Shown: piece by piece, positions 41,707-52,563 of the stretch | How the letters are laid out: each line of letters begins with the position of its first letter | Numbering within the stretch: the stretch's first letter is position 1 | Assembly: GCA_020466095.1 (NCBI GenBank) | Contig: CM035808.1 | Location: 51,720,125-51,784,124, forward strand | Direction: 5' to 3' | From: Chlorops oryzae | Lineage: Eukaryota; Arthropoda; Insecta; Diptera; Chloropidae | Length of the DNA: 64,000 bases | Program-made: the position numbers and the translations under genes | The notes under the pieces: generated by a model | What the model saw: only the letters and a program-made list of their open reading frames with translations | Told to the model about the DNA's origin: nothing | Database searches by the model: none

Positions 41707-41990
41707 CAAGGTGTATTAAATGAGGTGGTAGCAGTAGCATATATGTCTTCTTCTTCTTTTATTATTTTCCGCTTTTTTTTTGTTGATTTTATTTTTAAAA
41801 CTCCGATTTAAATGTCACAAATTTTTTTTTTCAAAATTTGTTTTTGTATTCATTAGTTGATATTAAAATTTCTGTATTCACAACAACAAATTTGACATTT
41901 GGACGTACTCGCCACAACAAAAACCTCTCTGTTGTTTTTGTCGCGTTGTATTTGTTGTAGAACTGCTATCACCTTATTAAATACACCTTG
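41707..41990. mobile_element. hAT-type MITE, 284 bp
   Basis: Left terminus CAAGGTGTATTAAATGAGG; right terminus CCTTATTAAATACACCTTG. The 8-bp duplication GAGACAAC is at 41699-41706 and 41991-41998. Termini fit YARNG. Non-coding. Confidence 0.9.
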
Positions 41991-41998
41991 GAGACAAC

Positions 41999-42741
41999 CT
42001 ACAAATGGTTGCATATATTTTACGAGAAATATGAAATTTTGAATTGTACTTGATGTGAGTTTTGTGAACTGCAACGTATGCCTTCTTTGTAAAGTTAACT
42101 GCTGTTCCATGAGTCAGGAAAAATCAATACTTTTGATTGGGAAGACTTTGTTTACAGCTGGAAAGCGAAGGAGAATAACAATACGCATTTGTTCTGTGAA
42201 AGTGAAAGTATAGGCACGTAGCGTAAGCAAATTCTACTCGGAAAGTTTATGGACCATTCCGACCAACAACTAATAACACTGCAGTTCCGAGTTCAGTCAC
42301 ACAAAAATACAGTAAAAGAGAAAGTACAGCACGCACGCGACTATGATTTTCAATAATACTATTGAATCAAACTTTGGCAGTATGTTTTTTATATACAGTT
42401 CTTTCATGTAAAGGTGCGTTCGATTAACTGTGTAATTCCCACCCCAATTCAAAGATGAAAATCATTTCATATGATGTAAAGATTTAAAAAAACGCCTTTA
42501 TTTTATGGAAACTTGTAAAAGAGTTTTTTTTATAAATAAACGCGTGGCTTATTTCTTCATCTGAAGGTGTTAGATATTTCATTGCAATCGATATAATCGA
42601 AAACGCAATGAGGGGTTAATGCATATCCATTGCCAGGTACGTGCAATATTCTATTTTTACTCTGCTTAAAAAACTCATACAAAAAGATTCGGACTTGGTA
42701 TTGGTATTATAGTTGTAGTCAGTGGATAAGTAATTTAATTA
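41999..42741. other. No gene seen
   Basis: Moderately AT-rich sequence without repeated blocks, TIRs or ORFs that I could support. Confidence 0.4.
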
Positions 42742-42744
42742 TTA

Positions 42745-42882
42745 GGGCCTATCTCCAGTTCTGTCAGAAATGAAACAGAAATTAACAACTTCATATAAAA
42801 AAACACTTCAGAAAATACCTGATACAATTCTGAAGTTTTTTTTATGGAGTTTTTCTTTTCTGGCCGAGCTGGAGATAGCCCC
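42745..42882. mobile_element. PIF/Harbinger-like MITE, 138 bp
   Basis: GGGCCTATCTCCAGTTCTG on the left, CTGGAGATAGCCCC on the right, flanked by TTA on both sides (42742-42744, 42883-42885). Size, termini and 3-bp TWA duplication fit a Harbinger-type MITE. Confidence 0.8.
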
Positions 42883-42885
42883 TTA

Positions 42886-43769
42886 ACATCAAAGGTATCC
42901 GTTTCTGATTTTTGGAGGTTTCGGGATGTGCAAAAAAATTCGCAAATACCAAATCCGCAATCAGTTTTTGGGAGTCGCAACTAGTTTAGGAGGAATCGCG
43001 ATTTAAAAATTGCCGAAAATCCCCTAAATTTCCCCCAATTTTTAACATTGTTTGCGCTGCTAGACTTAGAAGCTTTGCATTTTTATAAGAAAACTTTTAA
43101 AATTGTTTCAAGTGTTGCAACCTATTTAAAAAGCTAAGAATTTAACATTTTTTGTAGCTATTATTATAGAAATGTATTAGTTAAGCAAATGATCTGAAAT
43201 TTTAACAATGCAAATTTTAAAACTGTACTTCCGGCGGAAATCATTTTTCCGGAGTAATTTGGCGAAGCCGATGTTTTTGCGAGAATGCAGAGCCAGAAAT
43301 TCAGATCCTCTCGTGGAATTTTTCTAAGGTCGCTGCAGAAGATACTAGCCTGTGAGGGAGCAGCACCGGTTATCTGAGGAATCTGAATCCAGTGCCAGTT
43401 AGGTTGAGGATGACGCAGATACCGACACTGGCACCCCTTAAACGCCCAGAAATCGGTCCTTTTCTACTTGCGGACCACCACCTGCAAATCGGTCCTTTCT
43501 GGACCATCGAGATAATAAAAAAGAGTTTTCAATTGCGAAGATAGAAAACAGCGCCGCAGGCGAAAATTTTGTTTGTACAAATCGCGCGAATTGTGCAAAC
43601 AAATTTTGTGGTTATTACATATTGGAAAAAGCGCCGCAGGCGAAAAATGTTCCCCAAAATTGCGAGAATTGATCGTAACGGATGCGACCTAATGGCTACG
43701 GACGCGACATTTTTTCTGTATATAATATTATGGTTACGGACGCGACATAATGGTTACGGACGCGACACA
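42886..43769. other. Unassigned sequence with GCGCCGCAGGCG and TACGGACGCGACA repeats
   Basis: The first ~600 bp hold no gene I can support. 43551-43650 has two GCGCCGCAGGCGAAAA motifs around a short hairpin centred on TCGCGCGA. 43670-43769 has four degenerate TACGGACGCGACAT units; the TIR element at 43770 is inserted in this array and one more unit lies beyond it (45560-45580). Confidence 0.55.
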
Positions 43770-44019
43770 CAGTGGTCTGAAATTTTTTTGTAGCGCGACA
43801 AAAATATTTTTTTGACTTTTAAGCTTTCTTTTGGTCTTAATAATTGGGAAAAATATATAAAAAATATTCTGAATAACGTACTCAAGTAATTGAGCAAATA
43901 ATTGCAAAAAATCATAGACTAATAACCATTATTTAAAAATTATAATTTATAATATCCAAATTTACACATTATATATGGGAGCAAAAATAAACTAAATTAG
44001 AATTGTATCCAATATTTAA

Positions 44020-44585
44020 GGGGATGGTATAGTTTTAAAAAAATTTTGGAACGTTTTTTCTTCTGAATGTACAACATTTCAAGAGTATGTATTGTAATTT
44101 TTTTCATTTTTCAATTTCAAGTAAATCATACTAAAACTAACTAACTAACTAAAAAGATATAGGGTTTCAAAGCGAGTGGCCCACTTGCATGTGTTCGAGA
44201 AAAAAAAATTTTAAATCGATTTTAATCAAATGGACTTTTTTGAAGTCGTTGAACACGATGATGCAAAATCTACTTGACCAACCGTTAAAAAATGCTTCCT
44301 CGTTATCTCGGGAAACAAATTTCCTTTTAAAAACATGTTTCCGTTTTTTTCACATGATCCGGCAACCTTCAATCATGTTAACCGCAAAACAATTTTTTTT
44401 TCTAGGGGCCTCCGGAGAATCGCTGCCACGGATTTGTTTATCAATAAATTCTACTTTTTTTTTAAATATACTTTAGAAGTCAAGCTATAGCATGTACAAA
44501 AAATAAATACACCAACATTATTCACGTCTCCAATAAAATATCATGAAAACATACATTTTTTCGACTTTAAAACCATAGAATCCCC
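44020..44585. mobile_element. TTAA-flanked TIR element, 566 bp
   Basis: GGGGATGGTATAGTTTTAAA on the left against TTTAAAACCATAGAATCCCC on the right (two mismatches plus a base shift), with TTAA at 44016-44019 and 44586-44589. The TTAA duplication is that of piggyBac-type elements, though the terminal bases are GGGG here. Non-coding. Confidence 0.6.
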
Positions 44586-45022
44586 TTAAAAATACCACCT
44601 TTCGCGGGAACCGTAATTGAGCTTTGAAATTTACGGACGGTTACCGACGGTTATGAATCGCAATATACCTCATTAACTATGCTTTAAGGGATAGGTTAAT
44701 CAAAACTAGAGCTTAAAACCTCAAAAAAATTTTTTAAAAGCTTATGTAAAGATAGCTTTCTTTATTTTATTAAGTGAAAAAATAAGGAATCTTTAACAAG
44801 CTGCCACTTATACACTGAATGTTACAATAAACCGAATGCACATAAAAATGCTCTAAGAATGTACAAATATTAACTTCTAATAGCTACCACTATTTTTTTT
44901 AACGGAATATTAAAGAAAAATCAAAAACCAAATATTTGTTTAAACAGCCTCGTAACATATCACTTCTTCATTCACACCTAATAAAAGAACAACTTTACCG
45001 TTGCCGTAACAACAGGTTTTTA

Positions 45023-45412
45023 TAGGGTTACCAACTCGTTAGAGGCCGTGGGCGGGAGACTGTCGTTGTGGGAAAGGGGGGGGGGGTTGTTTGGTCGGGT
45101 CTAGTCTTTGTGGATAATATTAAAGTGCATGGAGGCTAGATAACTTCTCAACTATATCCAGAAACTGTTGCATTTCCAAAAAATTCATAAGTAGTGTAAA
45201 TGACAAACAAATTATTTCTAATCGCTATCGCGGCTATGCTGGCTAAAAGTTCCGGTATATATATACTAGTATTTTGCTAAAATGTTAGTTTTTAAAAAGG
45301 ATAAAAATGAAATTTTCATGAATCCAGAAGAAATAGTCGCTGGGCGGGAGACCGGGAGACTGTGCTCAAAAGCGGGAGTCTCCCGCCCATTCCGGGAGGG
45401 TTGGTATGCCTA
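45023..45412. mobile_element. hAT-type MITE, 390 bp, with a G-run
   Basis: Left end TAGGGTTACCAACTCG, right end GGGTTGGTATGCCTA, sub-terminal GGGCGGGAGACT at both ends. Exact 8-bp duplication GGTTTTTA at 45015-45022 and 45413-45420. It holds a run of about ten G (~45076-45086). Confidence 0.88.
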
Positions 45413-45683
45413 GGTTTTTACCTGTTTTGATAAATAATTTTCAAAAAAAGTTAGTTTAACTATTTAACAATAAGACTCTGCAATGATTATTGGTATCCGC
45501 GACAAAAATTTTTTTGATTTTTGTCGTGCTAGAATAATATTTCAGACCAGTGTGCGACATAGTGGTTACGGACGCGACATTTTCTCTGGTTTTCCTTATC
45601 TGAAATACAAAAAGCTAAAAAATCTACTTATTACTAGTAAGATTAAAAATATAAAGTCTGACAGCGCTACGTAGTAGCTGTAA

Positions 45684-46480
45684 TAGCATTGACAGATATA
45701 TGGTGTAAAGTCTATAGACTTCACACTACAATGGAAAAAGTCTATGTTGAGGTGACATACTACAATTGATTGTGAATTTCTATTGTGGACTTCTTTAAAA
45801 CAGCTGATAATTGAAAATTAAAACAACAACAAAAACAATATAAACATTTTGGTAGCATTTAGCCTCGATTTTATCTCAAAAGAATCCATGAAAATATCGT
45901 TTGTTTGTTATATAAATCCATACGATGGAATTAATTTCATGCATTTCGCATAAATTACTTGAAATTAGAAATTTAAACATCTGGTTTCCGTTAAAATAAT
46001 CGATATTTCGTTTAATTTTGTGCAGCGTTGCCATATCAATCTAAGAAGTCCACAATAAATCCTCTCTTTCAGTGTAGTGTGAAGTCTATAAAAAGTCTAT
46101 GTTGGCTAATAGCGTTGACAAATATATGGTGTAAAGTCTGTAGACTTCACACTACAATGAAAGAAGTCTATGTTATGTTGGGGTGACACACAACAATTGA
46201 TTGTGGATTTCTATTGTGGACTTCTTTAAAACAGCTGATAATTGAAAATTAAAACAACAAAGAAAACAATAAAAAATGTTGATAGCATTTAGCCTCGATT
46301 TTATCTCAAAAGAATCCATGAAAATATCGTTTGTTTGTTATACAAATCCATACGATGGATTTAATTTCATGCATTTCGCATAAATTACTTGAAATTAGAA
46401 ATTTAACATCTGCTTTCCGATAAAATAATCGATATTTCGTTTAATTTGGTGCGGCGTTGCCATATCAATCTAAGAAGTAA
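45684..46480. repeat. Tandem duplication (~424 bp) of a TA-type MITE
   Basis: The first copy has palindromic ends TATAGACTTCACACTACA (45713) and TGTAGTGTGAAGTCTATA (ending 46090), 378 bp. A second, near-identical copy begins at ~46109 and ends at AATCTAAGAAGT without the right TIR. Shared internal text (AAACAGCTGATAATTGAAAA, CATACGATGGA) confirms duplication. Confidence 0.88.
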
Positions 46481-46790
46481 TTGTAACTTGCTATATTTTT
46501 GAACCGACCCCACAAAAGGAAGAAGGCTTTCAAGTCGTGTGAACTTTTATCTGAAAAGATGTGTGAGACAGCACCCGCCGTTCATTGTGTCTACCCATGT
46601 TTGTTTTTTGAAAGTCATTCACTAAAAAGCGAGAAATAATATATTTAAAAAAAAAAAAACAAAAAAAGTCGGTGCTTAAGAAAAACAGCGCGAAGCTAAT
46701 CCTTGATGCCTCTCTGTTATTATCAACTTACCTTTCGTCAAAATAAAGATTTACAGTCTGGTTTGGGCGCAGGCTACAAAAATCATACTT
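46481..46790. other. No gene seen
   Basis: AT-rich linker with an A run (~46650); nothing supported. Confidence 0.35.
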
Positions 46791-47225
46791 GGGCATTTTC
46801 CATTACCACTAAATTGTCATTACCATTACAGGCTAAGTGGTAATGTAAATGCTTTTTTCATTACCATTAACATGTAATGGTAATGAATTCAAAAATTGCA
46901 TTACCATTAACATTACCATTAGACATTTAATGGGAACACAATTTTTAATTCATCAGCATTAACATTTTCCATTACCATTACAATTTAATGGTAATGCAAC
47001 ATGTTTTCCCATTACCATTAAAACGTAATGGTAATGCAAGACATTTTCCCATTACCATTAAACTTTAGTGATAATGCAATTTTTGAATTCACTTACCATT
47101 ACATGATAATGGTAATGCAATTTTTGAATTCATTACCATTACATAATAATGGTAATGAAAAAAACATTTACGTTACCAATTAGCCTGTAATGGTAATGAA
47201 ATGTTCAAATGCATTAATAATTCAA
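46791..47225. repeat. Palindromic minisatellite of CATTACCATTA / TAATGGTAATG
   Basis: Alternating CATTACCATTA and its complement TAATGGTAATG every ~20-40 bp, joined by A/T-rich spacers such as CAATTTTTGAATTC. Almost every unit can pair with its neighbour, giving a chain of potential hairpins. There is no coding. Confidence 0.85.
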
Positions 47226-47341
47226 TGCATTATGCCCATCTATGACAAAAATTACACGGTGTTACAAAAAAAAAAAAATGAAATACACCCGAAGAGCAAG
47301 ATAGTGTAGGCTCTTTATATGGTCGAATTAAGCATAAAAAT

Positions 47342-47361
47342 TTTGTTGTTGTTGTTGTTGT
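47342..47361. repeat. (TTG)n microsatellite
   Basis: Six TTG/GTT units. Confidence 0.85.
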
Positions 47362-47530
47362 GCCCTCCAATTTTTTTTTATTTACAAAAAATCGTTTTTA
47401 CATTCTTGTAACAGAATTGTCAGACCTTTTGAATGGTATATAACAATTAACGAAGCATGTTTTTATCGCATAAACCTAGAAAGTGATTTTTTTCTCAATT
47501 TCTTAACTATATATTTTTTTTTATCACAAA

Positions 47531-48823
47531 GACTGTCCCAGAAATAACTGTCCTTTTGTTTTTTTTTATTGCAAAAAAACCAATGATGTGTTTTTAGCAA
47601 TTCTTTCAGTTTATTATTAAGTGAACAATACAAAATAAATAAAAATTTTAATTACACTGAAAAAAAATACACTTAAAAAAATTATACACTTTTTTATTTA
47701 GGTCCTCCATTAGGTTTTTTACCGACCTTTCGTTCACCTTAGTGTATGCCCGACGCCATTTATGTCGAAATATTTCGATGTTATTCGCAGTTTGTTTGGT
47801 CTTCTTTTGGTTCCTTTTCATTAAAGCCCAATATTTTTCGATTGGACGAAGTTCGGGGCAATTCGGAGGATTTGCTTCTCTTGGTACCACAGTGACATTA
47901 TTGGCTTGGTACCAATCCATCGTTCTCTGGGCGTAGTGAGATGTTGCTAGGTCAGGCCAAAATAGTACTGAACCTTGGTGTTGACGTATAAAAGGCAGCA
48001 AACGCCGGTCCAGACACTCTCTGATGTAAATTTCGGTGTTGATTGTGCGATCCGTCACAAATTCCTTACTTCGAACGCCACATTTGCAAATGGCCTGCCA
48101 CACCATGTATTTCTTTGGAAATTTGGTATGTTTTTCGGTGGTAAACTCAGAGGATGCTCCACCCCTTCTAACCGCAGTATAATATCCGTGTCCAGGTAAC
48201 TGCTTGAAATCCGCTTTGCAATACGTTTCATCGTCCATGATCACGCAATCAAACTTGGGCAGGTAATCGCGATACAGTTTTTGAGCCCTCCTCTTGGCTT
48301 CGGCGTCCTTTTCTTCTGACCTATCAGGTACTTTTTGTACTTTATAGCTCCTACGGTTGTAAAATTTTTTAATCCGTTGAACACTTGACTTCGATGTTCC
48401 CGCTTTTGCTGCCATATCACGAACCGAAGTGCCTGGATTCTGAGTTAACAGCCGCTTAACGTTCTGGGCCACCACTTGGTTCGCTGGACCACTTTTTCTC
48501 CCTGATCCTGGTGTTTTTGAAAAGGGGTAAGCTGTCTGTATCGTTTTATGGTCCTACCGACAGTTTTTTTGCACACGCCAACTTCCTTAGCGATCTTTTT
48601 GTACGTGGTGTTTGGATTTTCCAGGTGTTAGTAAATAATTCCTTTCCGCTTTTCTTCTTGTTGAGACGACATCTTTTCAGTAGTTCTTTTATTTTACGAA
48701 TGAGTAATTTATTTTTAATCTGCAATATTTATACTTTATTTAGGTACCAAATATGATGCTATAGAGTTAACACTTTTTTATAAATAGCCTAAAACCAAAA
48801 GGACAGTTATTTCTGGGACAGTC
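47531..48823 (-). mobile_element. ITmD37E (Tc1/mariner superfamily) transposon, ~1.29 kb
   Basis: Inverted termini GACTGTCCCAGAAATAACTG begin at 47531 and end at 48823. The transposase lies between them on the minus strand. I could not make the flanking TA duplication exact. Confidence 0.88.
47648..48672 (-). pseudogene. D37E mariner-like transposase (nonsense and frameshift in the N-terminus)
   Basis: The C-terminal 275 codons (48475-47648) are open. The catalytic triad is visible: Asp in MDDETYCKADFKQLPG (~residue 82 of this frame), Asp in LFWPDLATSHY (175) and Glu in PELRPIEKYW (213), with exactly 37 residues between the second Asp and the Glu. Upstream, a start ATG near 48672 opens the N-terminal helix-turn-helix (KKIAKEVGVCKKTV), but codon 15 is a stop. 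The frame also shifts near 48525-48530 in a CCCCTTTT tract. The second helix-turn-helix (VRDMAAKAGTSKSSVQRI) is intact. The protein would cut and paste the element; this copy is dead. Confidence 0.9.
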
Positions 48824-49033
48824 CTTAATGTTACAAGAAAAAGTAATAAATTTAGGTAATATTCTAAAAAAACATTTTTTTTTCGAACAAATTGGTGTAT
48901 TGATTTATTGAATTGCGTAGCTATTAGAAGATGTTTTCTCAATAGCCATACAATTTCAACAGTTCTAAACCCTAGCCCTAGCAAAATATTTTAGTTGCGT
49001 TTCTCGTATATAAAATTAAGAAATAAAATTGAC
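48824..49033. other. No gene seen
   Basis: AT-rich spacer between two TIR elements. Confidence 0.4.
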
Positions 49034-49035
49034 TA

Positions 49036-50685
49036 CCGGTATTCACTGTCCAGTGCATATTTCCGTGCATTTGAGCATGAGCAAAATATTTATGCTTTTT
49101 TGCTCTTTACACTAACAAAATGTACACGTATGAATATGCTCCGATCATATAGAACTATAGATGGCACTTGGCAAAAAACGTGTGTGTTGAATTGAAGTAG
49201 GCCCCCTGTGCATGCATTATTATGGAAAAATCGAAAACGTAGCACGCCCCCTGAAAATTACGGTTCTGGTCTAACAAATATTTTATAATCTTGTAACATG
49301 AACTAAAATTTTTGTTAAAAATCATATATTATATATATATAAGTGTTAATCAAAGGTTTATCATAAGAACTCATTAAATTTTGACAGCAAAATATGTTAT
49401 TTTTATACAAATAAAAATAATTATATAAAATTTTGCTCATATTATTAAGGAACGCTAAAGCAGAGAACTTATGCGTCGAATATGACCGATTCTCAAAAAG
49501 TTTGAATTCCACCACAGACAGCTGATATGAAATATTCAGTGATATCATAACTAAAATTGCTCGATACATAACTAGTGGCTCAAGTACTTATGACATATCA
49601 TGATAAATAGAATGCATAAACTATATATTTTTGGAGCTCTTCTGAAGGAAAAGGTACAAAATTGCATAAACTATCATAAAAAATTAACAAAGTTTTACAT
49701 TAGAAAGAAAATATTAAAAAATTTCATCGCAAGTATGTTTAGTTACAAAATGAAGTGAATACTCAAAAAATTATAGCATCACTAGTTCACCACGGAATTC
49801 GGTTGTTGTTGTAAGTGTCCCCTATATTACTATATGGCTCCTATTTTGCACAAATGCTCCGCCTAAACCTAGTGGAAAACGCAGTTTCGTGCATGTGCAA
49901 ATTAAACAGCTGATATTTATTCATGGCGCTACGATGGAAAAAGACGCTGCAAAGAATTTCAAGCGGATAAACAAGCTAATAAAAAATGGTCTTCAAAGAA
50001 GATTCGTAAACTTTTGGGCTATTTGGAGGAGACTGACGCTTTTGAGGTTTGTTTGTCAAGGAAACAATTAACAAGAAAACGCATTGAAATCTTTCGTTTC
50101 AGGCTCCAACAGCTCAAATTTTCTATAAAAATTGCATTGAACGTACCGGTATTGTTGCGACATGGGATATTATGAAGTGGAAAGTGCGGCACCTCAAAAG
50201 AAAATATAATAAAGCTCGTTCCTTATTAAAATGTTTTGTACCTAATAGCTCTTCAGTAGCAATTTCCACTAAGCCTTCCAAAATTTGCTTTTTTGCACTT
50301 GTCCTCGACATTTTGTGTTATTTTGAAAAAATCATCTTTCCAGCTGTCTTAGGGATGCTGGATGAATATCGATCTTTGACGATTATCACTGTTCAAAGTT
50401 TAAACAAATTTGCTGTATTATAATGTTGAGAGTGACTACATTTTCGGAGTAAATGAACCATAAAATAAGCTTTCGGCAACATCTAAGAATTATCTCCGAT
50501 TAAAACTGGCCATCGTTTTAAGGTTCTGAATGCTTGCAACATCGATAATTATAAAACAATGAGCATCATTATTCCTGCTTGATAAAAAATGCACCGTGTG
50601 CTTCGAAAAAACACTCACAGTTTCTTGCAAATGCAAAATAAAGTTTGCAAAAGCACATGCACATGCACTGGATAGTGAATACCGC
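49036..50685. mobile_element. TIR element (1.65 kb) flanked by TA
   Basis: Left end CCGGTATTCACTGTCCAGTG and right end (complement) GCGGTATTCACTATCCAGTG, with similarity ~30 bp inward. TA lies at 49034-49035 and 50686-50687; CTA could also be argued. It contains the Myb-like gene fragment but no transposase I recognise. Confidence 0.7.
49932..50215 (+). pseudogene. Myb/trihelix-like DNA-binding gene fragment with an intron
   Basis: The first exon reads RRCKEFQADKQANKKWSSKK then IRKLLGYLEETDAFE up to ~50047. A GT...AG intron of ~56 bp (GTTTGTTTG...TTTCGTTTCAG, ~50048-50103) follows. The second exon continues APTAQIFYKNCIERTG, then TWDIMKWKVRHLKRKYNKA. Splicing the two gives the W...L...F..PTA......W..K...L..KY spacing of a trihelix/Myb-type domain, as found in some Harbinger-associated proteins and host factors. 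No clear start or stop belongs to it. I infer a captured or element-encoded DNA-binding protein; it is not a known gene that I can name. Confidence 0.5.
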
Positions 50686-50687
50686 TA

Positions 50688-51530
50688 ATGATTTTATTCA
50701 TTGTCATTTATATTATTGTAATCGGTATCTCCACTATCATCACTGCTACTCCAATAATATAACAATGTAACTGTCTGTTTTCCGCCGTAGCCGCTATGGG
50801 GGCGAGTCCTTAATCAAACGGATTCAACGGACCGTTTTCTCTCGGGTTTTCTCGCAACCGCTAAGATGGGCCTCGCCGTTCCGCCAATGCAAAATAATCA
50901 TAGCTCATTGAGCTCGATCGTATCAAGTAGAACGCGCACGTCCTCCCGCTCAAAAAATTAATAAGTGAAAAAGGCTAACTGTTGTGATAATTCAATATAG
51001 TGGGAAGATAATCAACATTATTTTACATTATTTAAAGATCAATCCACAACTGCACAGCCGTTGAATACTTTCAGCTCGTGCTCATTTTATTGCATACGCA
51101 GGCAATGCCCTAGGTAGCATCGGCCGTTGAATGCATAAGTGAACACATGGAAAATATGCACTTAAGCAGGCCAACGGTTTTCCATGACCTTCCGTTTTTG
51201 GTTGTAGCAAGAGCCACGCTCATAAAATGCAATTCAGGACGCATTGATTTTGTTTTGGGTTGGAATTTCCAAATCAATAAAAAAAACCCAAGCAGAACAA
51301 TAAGTCCAGAAATCGTCACAGCACTTTCACTCAAAGTAAAAAGTAGTATTCAGCACTTTCACTCAATTTCACTCAATGTAAATTTGTAAATAAGCTAGAA
51401 CAATTGAAAGAAAGAACACAGATCGGGAACTGACAATTAATAATAAAATAAGGATTCGGATGTCGGATACTAGCTTGCGCTGTGTACCGGTCCACTCCTG
51501 GTAAATAGTCATACAAACGAAAAACTTATA
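50688..51530. other. No gene supported
   Basis: Mixed sequence. Short ORFs on the minus strand (51110-51334, with a hydrophobic GLIVLLGFFLLIW stretch) have no other support. The direct phrase CAGCACTTTCACTCAA occurs twice near 51320-51370. Confidence 0.35.
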
Positions 51531-51644
51531 ATGTTTTATTTGCCTAGTGATTGGTTCACAAGAACCAATCCTGAGATTGATAGACAACTATTTTCCAATG
51601 TTCAAAAGGGAAAATTTTATGGCGATCCTGCCAGATCTAACTAA
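51531..51644 (+). CDS. Small unassigned ORF 1 of a four-ORF cluster (37 aa)
   Basis: Starts MFYLPSDWFTRTNPE and ends at TAA 51644. Polar and aromatic, with no motif I recognise. It overlaps the next potential reading in another frame (MAILPDLTKRKP...). It is listed because it heads a close series of same-strand ORFs that look protein-like in composition. It could be a decayed viral or LTR-element remnant; I do not assign it. Confidence 0.35.
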   Translation: MFYLPSDWFTRTNPEIDRQLFSNVQKGKFYGDPARSN

Positions 51645-51901
51645 GAGGAAGCCGCAAGTTAATATCGAACAACTAATCCGGGCCGAGACGAGCTGCACCG
51701 ATCCAGCCAAAAATAAAGAAGAAAACAGAAATCTTGCCGCAAAACAACTATACGAATGATATCAACGATACCTCTGGAAGCGGCACTAGCAGACCCAACG
51801 GCAGGCCCAAAACCACTCTTCATCGTAGAGTATAGAAAAAGAAATAAAAAGGGCCAAATACAACCAAAAATAGATGACCCCACGAATATTCCAAACATTA
51901 A

Positions 51902-52126
51902 ACCGCCAAGCAGCGAGGTGGAAAAGTAGCAAGGTTAATCCGAAGACGAGTTTTCCTGCGCCACGAAATAAACCAACCTAATCGGGTGGCTTGGAAAGTA
52001 GAGGCAGCAAAAACAGAAGTTACAAACATAGAGGAGCAGCTAAGACTCGTGAAGGACGGCAAAAAGAAGACTGGCAAGAAAAAAATAACAACTATTGCGA
52101 CTTCGCAATTTAAAGAATCCTTGTAA
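51902..52126 (+). CDS. Small unassigned ORF 2, basic and helical (74 codons, no ATG)
   Basis: The open stretch after TAA 51899 reads RLIRRRVFLRHEINQPNRV then AWKVEAAKTEVTNIEEQLR and a Lys-rich tail ending at TAA 52126. Strongly basic with a likely amphipathic helix. Without ATG it may continue from an upstream broken frame. Its composition suggests a nucleic-acid- or particle-associated protein, an inference only. Confidence 0.4.
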   Translation, partial: TAKQRGGKVARLIRRRVFLRHEINQPNRVAWKVEAAKTEVTNIEEQLRLVKDGKKKTGKKKITTIATSQFKESL

Positions 52127-52248
52127 TCACTATTGCGACTTCGCAAGTGAAACAATTTACTTTTTTCTCTTTCTCTCTTATCCCTTTTTTTCAATCCAAC
52201 TAAAATAAAAAAACAAAAATAAACAGAATATAGGAAAATATCTCAATA

Positions 52249-52491
52249 ATGAATAGTAGAATGATTTTTAGTAAAAGAGGTCCGATTTTGGTAGCCATGT
52301 CGGAAATAACGATACATAAAAGAGTTAATGGCATCTGGTATTGGAAGCCAACTAATTTCCCCAAAGATACACAACATTTAATTCAATTCACACGGGTATC
52401 TGAAGAGAATGTGCCCTACCTAGAGTACAACCTAGGAATTAATAAAGACCAAAAATACACCGTTAACCCATTCAATGCGAAATTTTTGTAA
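52249..52491 (+). CDS. Small unassigned ORF 3 (80 aa)
   Basis: ATG to stop intact. MSEITIHKRVNGIWYWKPTN and FTRVSEENVPYLEYNLGINK give a balanced, beta-rich composition unlike random AT-rich translation. Same strand and order as its neighbours. Family unknown. Confidence 0.45.
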   Translation: MNSRMIFSKRGPILVAMSEITIHKRVNGIWYWKPTNFPKDTQHLIQFTRVSEENVPYLEYNLGINKDQKYTVNPFNAKFL

Positions 52492-52563
52492 TATGTAATA
52501 ATAATTTCTAAAATAAATCAAATATCGAAAGTCCTTACAATTATATCACAAAATTATTTCAAT

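Larger units (their letters stand above)
43770..45552. mobile_element. 1.78-kb TIR element hosting two smaller MITEs
   Basis: Left end CAGTGGTCTGAAAT...GCGCGACAAAAAT and right end (complement) CACTGGTCTGAAAT...GCACGACAAAAAT, about 40 bp of TIR with mismatches. GCGACA occurs beside both ends, so a 6-8 bp duplication is likely but not exact. No transposase was seen. It contains the MITEs at 44020 and 45023. Confidence 0.65.

Noticed and set aside
45076..45086. G-run as a regulatory G-quadruplex
   Set aside because: A single G tract without three further G runs on the same strand at the right spacing; more likely MITE drift.
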